From positions 372,001 through 436,000 of the forward strand of contig CAVUAF010000015.1 of NCBI GenBank assembly GCA_963739375.1: DNA of 64,000 nucleotides, given 5' to 3'. Under the pieces are notes generated by a model. That model was not told the DNA's origin and did no database searches. It saw only the letters and a list, made by a program, of their open reading frames with translations. Source of the stretch: CAVUAF01 sp963739375 (lineage in GTDB: Bacteria; Acidobacteriota; Terriglobia; Terriglobales; Acidobacteriaceae). Within the stretch, counting starts at the first letter, position 1, and the number at the start of each line of letters is the position of its first letter. The translations under genes and the position numbers were made by a program. Shown piece by piece: positions 58,668-64,000 of this stretch.

Positions 58668-58679
58668 TTGACCGGTCAA
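58668..58679. promoter_or_regulatory. Perfect 12-bp palindrome, operator-like
   Basis: TTGACCGGTCAA is a perfect palindrome of the kind bound by TetR-family repressors. It lies in the gene-free stretch between the divergent PIN/TRAM start and the orphan terminator. No repressor gene is next to it. Confidence 0.35.
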
Positions 58680-58826
58680 CAGGGGCGGCGGCATGGTGAG
58701 AGCGGCGCGGGCCTGTGGCCCCCGTTCCCACGGCGCGCGCGGGACCAGTCATGGGTCAAGTTTGGGCCGATCCTGTTTGGGGAAAAGGTGAGCGGCCTGA
58801 AGTGCTCCCGGAATGTGGGGAGCGGG

Positions 58827-58868
58827 AACCGGCGCAAATCTCGGGGGAGAAAACGCGCCGGTTTTTTT
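58827..58868 (+). terminator. Orphan rho-independent terminator
   Basis: Arms AACCGGCGC (58827-58835) and GCGCCGGTT (58855-58863) are followed by a run of T to 58868. The transcript ending here has no protein gene; it must start after 58350, where the divergent gene begins. Confidence 0.75.
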
Positions 58869-58992
58869 ATTGACTACCGCGTGCCGAGGCACCCCAAGAT
58901 CCCTCGCCGCGCCCGCTCTACGGCGCAGATGAAGCCGTGTCCTCTCCCAGCTGGAACCTAATTCCTCGGAACACCGGACTGAGAAGCAGCCC

Positions 58993-60045
58993 TCAGTCGC
59001 CCTGCTCGATCTGCACCAGCTGGGGCTGGGGTGCGGGTTGGACCTCGGGGACGGGGAGCGGCGCGGGTGCGGGGCGCTGCGGGTGGCGCCACCAGTCCAT
59101 GTAGGAGGTCTGGTGGGCGCAGGAGACGGTGCACTTGGGGGCGCACGATTTCTCGGTGCGGTACTCGCGGCGGATGTCGGCCAGGGTGTACTGGAGCAGC
59201 GGCTTGGCGGGATAGCCGCGCTGCTGCGAGCAGTAGTGCACCAGGCCGTCTTCGCAGATGTAGAGATAGCGCGCGCCGGCGCGGCAGCGCCAGCCGTTGG
59301 GGCGGCCGTGCGCGATGTTCTCCTGGAACTTGTTGAGGCGCGAGTAGCTGGACTTGGAGAGCCGCTTGATCTCGTGGAAGGCGGCGAGCGACGCGGGATC
59401 GAGCGCCCGCAACTGGCCGGTGCCGTCGTGGATGATGCCCACGGTGGAGGTGAAGCCCAGCTCCAGCGCGCGGCAGGCGATGATGACCGCGTCCTGCGGC
59501 TCTTTCACCCCGGCGCCCACCACGGAGTTGATGTTGACGTGGAAGTCGGCGTGTTCCGCCAGGAGTTGCAGTTTCTTGTCGAGCACCTTCAGCGACTTCA
59601 GCGAAACGTCGTCGGGCTGGATGTTGTCGACGGAAATTTGCAGGTGCTCGAGGCCGGCGGCGTTGAGGCGCTGGATGCGCTCGGCGGTGAGCAGATACCC
59701 ATTGGTGATGAGCGCCGCCAGCATGCCGTGGCGGCGGATACGGGCGATGATCTGGTCCAGCTCGGGATGCAGCAGCGGCTCGCCGCCGCTGATCACGATC
59801 AGGGTGGTGCCGAGCCGCGCCAGGTGGTCGATGCGGGCCAGCATTTCCGGCAGCGGCACCGGCGCCGAGACGTCGTCGTATTCGTTGCAGTAGGTGCAGG
59901 AGAGGTTGCAGCGGCGAGTGGGCACCACGTGCGCCTGCACCGGGTGGTCGGTGGAAAGCACGCCCTTCACGATCATGCGGAATTCACGCCAGCGGCGGTG
60001 CATGGCCATCGCCTGGCGCCGCATCCGAACTGCAACGGGGGACAT
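58993..60045 (-). CDS. Radical SAM protein with SPASM-like C-terminal cysteines
   Basis: This is 350 residues from ATG 60045. The radical SAM cluster motif is C46-x3-C50-x2-C53 (RRCNLSCTYC) with ISGGEPLL and TNGYLL after it. The C-terminus has a further Cys set (GWRCRAGARYLYICEDGLVHYC, then SCAPKCTVSCAHQ) that suits one or two auxiliary Fe-S clusters, as in SPASM/twitch enzymes. A Pro-rich tail (PAPAPLPVPEVQPAPQPQ) ends the protein. No peptide substrate gene is seen beside it, so the substrate is unknown. Confidence 0.88.
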   Translation of the reverse strand: MSPVAVRMRRQAMAMHRRWREFRMIVKGVLSTDHPVQAHVVPTRRCNLSCTYCNEYDDVSAPVPLPEMLARIDHLARLGTTLIVISGGEPLLHPELDQIIARIRRHGMLAALITNGYLLTAERIQRLNAAGLEHLQISVDNIQPDDVSLKSLKVLDKKLQLLAEHADFHVNINSVVGAGVKEPQDAVIIACRALELGFTSTVGIIHDGTGQLRALDPASLAAFHEIKRLSKSSYSRLNKFQENIAHGRPNGWRCRAGARYLYICEDGLVHYCSQQRGYPAKPLLQYTLADIRREYRTEKSCAPKCTVSCAHQTSYMDWWRHPQRPAPAPLPVPEVQPAPQPQLVQIEQGD

Positions 60046-60271
60046 AGACAATTGGACTATTAGGCCATAGCGCCCGCTCCGGAGGGAAACGACCGAGAGC
60101 TAAGCGGTTGATTTTGCAGGCTGAATGGTAGCGGAGCGCGGGTGAAAGAAGCAAGGCTGCCGCTGGTTTACTGGAAACATCCCGAGCGCAGCGAGGGAGC
60201 CCTACTCAACCCGCGCTGTCTGGGTGCGGCAGAGTTCCCTCCTCGCGGCGCTCGGCGGGATGTTGCAACAG

Positions 60272-60853
60272 CTATTTCGGCGGCTGGGCCGGCCGTGGCG
60301 GCGGCTGCGCGCTGGGTGGCAGGATGCCGTTGAGCCGCAGGTAGCCGGCGAGGGCGGCGTAATGGTCGTAGAGGTCTACGGGCAGCTCGACCACGGCGCG
60401 GGCGCGCGGCAGCTTGTTGTTGCCGCGGAAGGCGATCTCGTCTCCCAGCTTGCTGTCGTCGGTCTTGCCCAGCGCTTCGCGGCAGAAGTCGAACGAGGCT
60501 TTCACGGCGGCAGAGATTTTGTCTTTGCCATCCTCCGGTTTGATGGAAGTGACGGTCTCCGGCGCGGTGGCGTCGCCGATGCGCGCGCACAGGAAAGCGT
60601 TGGAGGTGGCGATGTGGGTCATGACCTGCGCGAACGTATCCTGGCCCGCGGTGGGCTTGTAGGTCCACTTGTCGGCGGGCATGGCGTCGGCGGAGGCGCT
60701 GATGACGCGGGCCCGCCCCTCGAACATCTGCTTCACCACCGTCAGGACCGGGTTTTTGGCGGCGTCAGCGGCCGCCGGAGCGGTCTGCGCCGAGGCCGCG
60801 GCACAGACCAGGAGCACACAACACAACCACCGAGACAACCGAGAGACTCGCAT
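60272..60853 (-). CDS. Exported DinB-like protein
   Basis: This is 193 residues from ATG 60853 with GGAAGGGGGG upstream. A signal peptide (ends AASAQ) precedes a four-helix DinB/DfsB-type domain (FAQVMTHIATSNAFLCARIGD; VVELPVDLYDHYAALAGYLRLNGILPP with the metal-site H of the first and last helices). The C-terminus is Pro-rich. Exported DinB relatives are frequent in Acidobacteriota; their activity is unknown. Confidence 0.8.
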   Translation of the reverse strand: MRVSRLSRWLCCVLLVCAAASAQTAPAAADAAKNPVLTVVKQMFEGRARVISASADAMPADKWTYKPTAGQDTFAQVMTHIATSNAFLCARIGDATAPETVTSIKPEDGKDKISAAVKASFDFCREALGKTDDSKLGDEIAFRGNNKLPRARAVVELPVDLYDHYAALAGYLRLNGILPPSAQPPPRPAQPPK

Positions 60854-60888
60854 GCTTTTTCCCCCCTTCCGCTCGGAACCCCAGAGAA

Positions 60889-61668
60889 CTATGCGAACAG
60901 GGCCGCAATGCCGACCCCGATCATGGTCACCAGCGCCCACCAGCCAAACACCATGGCGAAGGTGGTGCCACGTTTCAGCTTGGTGATGCAGGCCAGCCCA
61001 ATCCCGGTGAGCACCAGCTCCCAGATGGTGATGCCATCGAGCGCAGCGCCGAGGGCATACATCGGCGTGCCCACGGTGAACAGGCCCGAGAGATTGCTGG
61101 CGATGGGGTTCTCGAGGGTGAAGCCCTCGGGGCTGGCGCCCGCCGCCAGGGTCACGATCCCGAGTATTGATTTGATCACCAGAGGCAGATGGGCATAGGT
61201 CACCACCGCCATGACCTGGCCGAACTTGGCCTCGGCGCCGGCGCCGAAGTTCATGGTCGCCAGCAGGATGCCGGCAATCACCAGAATCCCAATCAGGATA
61301 AAGACCGGGAAGCCGTAGCCGATGCCCTTGGTCACGATGAGCTGAATTCTCATCTGTTGCGCCTTCTGCGCGGGGGGGAGCTTGTCGAGTTGCTCCGCCT
61401 GCCTGGGCGCCATGCGCATGCGGTTTTCCAGGATCTGGTTCCAGCCCACATAATGGCCGGCGGTGAAGGCGAGCGCGACCCAGGCCACGGCAACTACCAG
61501 GAAGGGTGCCCACCAACTGGCCTTGCGGCGAATGTCGGTGAAGGTCTTAGTCGGCGCGATAAAGGTGTTGATGAGGCGCTGCGGCTCGGTGAGCGACACA
61601 CGCCGGCCGCAAGCCCCACAGAATCCACTCTCATCCCGCTTCTCTGTCCCGCAGAACGGACATACCAT
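60889..61668 (-). CDS. Yip1-family membrane protein with N-terminal zinc ribbon
   Basis: This is 259 residues. A zinc ribbon (CPFCGTEKRDESGFCGACG) at residues 3-21 is followed by five membrane segments of the Yip1 type (FLVVAVAWVALAFTAGHYVGW, GYGFPVFILIGILVIAGILLA, ELVLTGIGLACITKL). The function is unknown. It ends 35 bp before the DinB-like gene and may be co-transcribed with it. Confidence 0.8.
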   Translation of the reverse strand: MVCPFCGTEKRDESGFCGACGRRVSLTEPQRLINTFIAPTKTFTDIRRKASWWAPFLVVAVAWVALAFTAGHYVGWNQILENRMRMAPRQAEQLDKLPPAQKAQQMRIQLIVTKGIGYGFPVFILIGILVIAGILLATMNFGAGAEAKFGQVMAVVTYAHLPLVIKSILGIVTLAAGASPEGFTLENPIASNLSGLFTVGTPMYALGAALDGITIWELVLTGIGLACITKLKRGTTFAMVFGWWALVTMIGVGIAALFA

Positions 61669-61695
61669 GGCAGCCTCCCATGTCTCCTCGAGTTG

Positions 61696-62169
61696 CTATA
61701 TTGCCTTTCCGCATTTTTCGCAGAAGCGATTATCCGCCGAGTTCAAAGTGCCACAACTGCGGCACGCGTTGCCTCCCGAAACAGTCAGCGACATTATCTG
61801 TTGGCGTTCGGTGTTCGACAGAAACGTGGAGCTGTAGACAGCGGTATCCAGCATTGCTTTCATCATCTGACCTGAGGCAGCGATCAAAGCGCCAAACACG
61901 AAAAAGACAGCGCCGATAGCGACGGCGGAGAAAACCGAAAACAGGAAAAAAAGGACGAAATCCCCCCATCCCTTATGCTCGGCGACAACACCTACAAGAA
62001 TACCTGCAAAACCAACAAGAGCCGCGCCAGTTAAGCCCAGAATCTTCACAATCTGCCCCATGCCGTTAAGGGCTCGAGCTTCTCGGTATGCGTCCCTATA
62101 TCGACTAATTAGGGCTGGTTGTGCGGCTTGCTGCGACACACTGCTAGCGACTGCGGTCGTCGTCGACAT
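61696..62169 (-). CDS. Small membrane protein with C-terminal zinc ribbon
   Basis: This is 157 residues from ATG 62169 with GGGAGG upstream. Two membrane segments (about 45-65 and 75-100) are followed by a C-terminal zinc ribbon (CRSCGTLNSADNRFCEKCG). It follows a less GC-rich part than its neighbours. The neighbouring Yip1-like protein carries a related ribbon at its N-terminus. The function is unknown. Confidence 0.75.
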   Translation of the reverse strand: MSTTTAVASSVSQQAAQPALISRYRDAYREARALNGMGQIVKILGLTGAALVGFAGILVGVVAEHKGWGDFVLFFLFSVFSAVAIGAVFFVFGALIAASGQMMKAMLDTAVYSSTFLSNTERQQIMSLTVSGGNACRSCGTLNSADNRFCEKCGKAI

Positions 62170-62325
62170 ACTTGCCTCCCGAAGCGAACCGCGTTGAACG
62201 TGTGCTGAAAGCGTCGCGCATTGTAAATCAATCGAGCTGTTGAGGGATACCGGCTTGTTCGGGATAGGGTCACTGCAGCAAGTGGGCTCCACCCCGCAAT
62301 CGCGGATGAGTAAGAAGACGCTGAC

Positions 62326-63480
62326 TCAGTGCGTCGCAGTCGCTTCGAGCGTCCGCTGCAGGCTCAACCCGATGTCGGCCAGCAGCAGCGCCACCCCCGC
62401 CACCAGCGCCGGCTTGCGCAGCGGGCTCTCCAGCAGGTCGGCAAAGAGGCCGCCGATGAAGAGAAAAACGAACGCCACTGCGGGGGTCCATAGGCGGAAG
62501 GGCTCCGGCGGATAGACCGGCGCGAACAGCGGCACCGCGGCGAGCACGACCAGCGCCACCGTGTTGCCGAAATAGCGCGCGCGGCGCCAGAGCAGCCAGG
62601 TCACCAGGGCGACCGCGACGAGCGCCAGGAAGGCGAAGTTCGTCTGCTGCCACAGCGCGAGCAGGGCCGGGAAACGCACGCCCAGCGGCCGCATCCGCAG
62701 CGAACCCCACGCGGCATGCCGCAACGCGCGGGCCAACGGGAGCGGCTCGAAACCGTAGGCCGCAAACAGAATGAAGACGGCGACCGCGCCGCCGACCAGC
62801 ATCGCAGGAACGATAGCGCGGCGCCGCTCCGGCACCAGGTAGAGGAGGCAGGCGAGGGTCAGCGGTACTGCCAGGACGACGGAGAAGGAGGCGGCGATCC
62901 CCAGGCCGAGGGCGGCGCCCATCAGGAGTTCGCGCTGCAGCGCCTTGGTCTGCGCCACCCCGGCGGGAGCATACAGGGTGTGGGCGCGCGCGATGCCGGT
63001 GAAGAGGGCGCCGAAGAAGCCCCAGGCCGCGAGCACGTCGGGCCCGACGCGCGACGCTTCCGCGACCATGCGCGGCGAAAAACAATACAGCGCGAGCGCG
63101 TAGTAGCCGCCACGGTTGCCGCAGAGGCGCCGCGCCACGTACCAGAGCGACGCGCCACGCAGCAGGCCGAGGAGGACAAACGGCAGCCGCAGCAGCCACG
63201 CGGATTCGTAAGCCGGGCCACCGGGTTCGGGACTCAGGGGCGGCAAGAGGCGCAGCCGCAAGGGCAGGCGCGCCAGGCCATACACCAGCGGCGAATGCCA
63301 AACGTCGCCCGCGGGGTCGGCCTGCACCCAGTGCCATTCTTCCCGGCCGAGCACGGGTCGCTCTGCCGCCCAGAAGCACTGCAACGCAAACGCCGCCAGC
63401 AGCAGCAGCGCGTAGAGCTGCGGCCGGCCAAAGCGGTTGCCGAATTGCCACTGGTCAGGCAAGCGCACGATTGTAACCAC
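62326..63480 (-). CDS. GT39-like multi-membrane protein
   Basis: This is 384 residues from GTG 63480; the start overlaps a small ACCACGAAGGCACGG repeat and has no clear ribosome site. About ten membrane segments and the early REEWHWVQADPAG (acidic loop after the first membrane helix) and YYALALYCFSPRMVAEASRVGPD recall GT39/ArnT-like glycosyltransferases that use lipid-linked sugars. No function can be fixed. Confidence 0.7.
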   Translation of the reverse strand: MVTIVRLPDQWQFGNRFGRPQLYALLLLAAFALQCFWAAERPVLGREEWHWVQADPAGDVWHSPLVYGLARLPLRLRLLPPLSPEPGGPAYESAWLLRLPFVLLGLLRGASLWYVARRLCGNRGGYYALALYCFSPRMVAEASRVGPDVLAAWGFFGALFTGIARAHTLYAPAGVAQTKALQRELLMGAALGLGIAASFSVVLAVPLTLACLLYLVPERRRAIVPAMLVGGAVAVFILFAAYGFEPLPLARALRHAAWGSLRMRPLGVRFPALLALWQQTNFAFLALVAVALVTWLLWRRARYFGNTVALVVLAAVPLFAPVYPPEPFRLWTPAVAFVFLFIGGLFADLLESPLRKPALVAGVALLLADIGLSLQRTLEATATH

Positions 63481-63542
63481 GAAGGCACGGACAACGGTTC
63501 CCCGTCCGCTCTGTGTCTCCGTGTCTCCGTGGTGAATGAGGA

Positions 63543-63998
63543 TCAGTTGTGCCGCAGCAGTTCGCCGGTCTTTTTCCCGCTCAGGTCGTTATAGAGCGTT
63601 TCGAGAAAGGCGTCGGTCTTGATGAAGCCGCCGCCCCACTTCGCCGAGTAGGCGCCGAGAACGTTGGTCTGCTTCAGTTGTTCGAGCGTTTTGCCCTCGC
63701 GGAGACCGCGCTCCACGATGGCGGTGACCTCCTGCAGCATGGTCACGAAATCCCTGAGGTCGGCGGCGGTGGAAAGCGGGCCATGTCCGGGAATGAACCT
63801 GGTGTCGGCGGGGACGGTGCGCAGCACTTCCCGCACCGCCGCGATCATGCCTTTCACGCCGCCACCGCTGCGCAGGTCGATAAAGGGGAAGCCGTAGGTA
63901 ACGAAGTCGTCGCCCATGTGGACCACGTTCGACTGCGGGAAGAAGATGACCGAGTCGCCGTCGGTGTGGCCGTTGGGGAAGTGCAGCGCGCGGATGTC
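63543..63998 (-). CDS. Metallo-beta-lactamase-fold protein (partial, runs off the right edge)
   Basis: The last ~151 residues are visible. The frame is open to the window end and reads HFPNGHTDGDSVIFFPQSNVVHMGDD, then IPGHGPLSTAADL. GHTDGDS supplies a zinc His and the DGD pattern, VHMGDDF the bridging Asp region, and PGHGPL the last His. It resembles exported MBL-fold proteins of the cyclase/SoxH-like type. The N-terminus with HxHxDH lies beyond 64000. Confidence 0.88.
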   Translation of the reverse strand, partial: DIRALHFPNGHTDGDSVIFFPQSNVVHMGDDFVTYGFPFIDLRSGGGVKGMIAAVREVLRTVPADTRFIPGHGPLSTAADLRDFVTMLQEVTAIVERGLREGKTLEQLKQTNVLGAYSAKWGGGFIKTDAFLETLYNDLSGKKTGELLRHN

Positions 63999-64000
63999 CT

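Larger units (their letters stand above)
58351..58992. other. 642-bp gap with an orphan terminator and a palindromic operator-like site
   Basis: No protein gene is supported. It contains the palindrome TTGACCGGTCAA (58668-58679) and a plus-strand terminator (58827-58868) without an annotated gene upstream of it, so a small RNA or leader ending near 58870 is possible. A weak TATATA lies at 58564-58569. Confidence 0.5.

Noticed and set aside
58668..58961. 97-codon open frame before and across the orphan terminator
   Set aside because: It runs through the terminator hairpin, lacks a ribosome site and has no recognisable content.

Overview
The window looks like chromosomal DNA of an Acidobacteriota member (Terriglobia-like). 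It is GC-rich (roughly two thirds by eye). It carries two very large Oar-type carboxypeptidase-regulatory/TonB-dependent receptors, a VWFA-like protein of the acidobacterial type, several membrane Ser/Thr kinases, a BON-domain protein and short dispersed repeats typical of that phylum. This placement is inferred from gene content; no rRNA or tRNA gene was recognised.

The most notable region is 213-17515, all on the minus strand. In transcription order it holds an ECF sigma factor, its membrane anti-sigma partner, an Oar-like receptor, a TPR protein with two TlpA-type thioredoxin domains, two tandem paralogues with an N-terminal thioredoxin fold and a C-terminal beta-propeller-like half, a DsbD-alpha-like exported domain, a DsbD-like membrane reductase, an M16 zinc peptidase and an OmpA-like protein. 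In both tandem paralogues the first residue of the CxxC motif is an in-frame TGA, giving UxWC. In both copies the TGA is followed at the same distance by a stem-loop with the layout of a bacterial SECIS. I read them as two exported selenoproteins in an extracytoplasmic thiol-redox operon with their own reductant supply. This is the main discovery candidate in the window.

17794-25082 holds the VWFA-like protein, an exported dienelactone-hydrolase-like enzyme, a GxxExxY protein enclosed by a perfect 27-bp inverted repeat, a cysteine-rich membrane protein, a Ser/Thr kinase and a large TPR membrane protein. 25083-25745 is a non-coding cluster of dispersed repeats related to those at 1-212. 25746-30108 holds a sigma54 activator, a BON-domain lipoprotein-like protein, a DedA/VTT membrane protein and FolC. 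30440-32913 encodes a fusion of class III nucleotidyl cyclase, Ser/Thr kinase and TPR that is broken by one missing base in a G run.

33003-36978 is a nucleoside-salvage operon: cytidine deaminase, pyrimidine-nucleoside phosphorylase, NupC-type transporter (one-base frameshift) and purine-nucleoside phosphorylase. 37052-45890 holds a YncE/phosphoesterase fusion, a second Oar-like receptor and an AsmA-family protein, separated by clear terminators.

46076-53793 is a housekeeping block: YfgM-like TPR protein, rplU, rpmA, obgE, nadD, rsfS, rlmH and proS (one-base frameshift). A small cassette of lower GC (53810-54477) follows, then cobO, accD, a DppD-type ATPase, a PIN/TRAM membrane protein, a radical SAM protein, a DinB-like protein, two zinc-ribbon membrane proteins, a GT39-like membrane protein and a partial metallo-beta-lactamase-fold protein that runs off the right edge. 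Three separate single-base frameshifts in otherwise intact conserved genes suggest that the underlying assembly contains indel errors.
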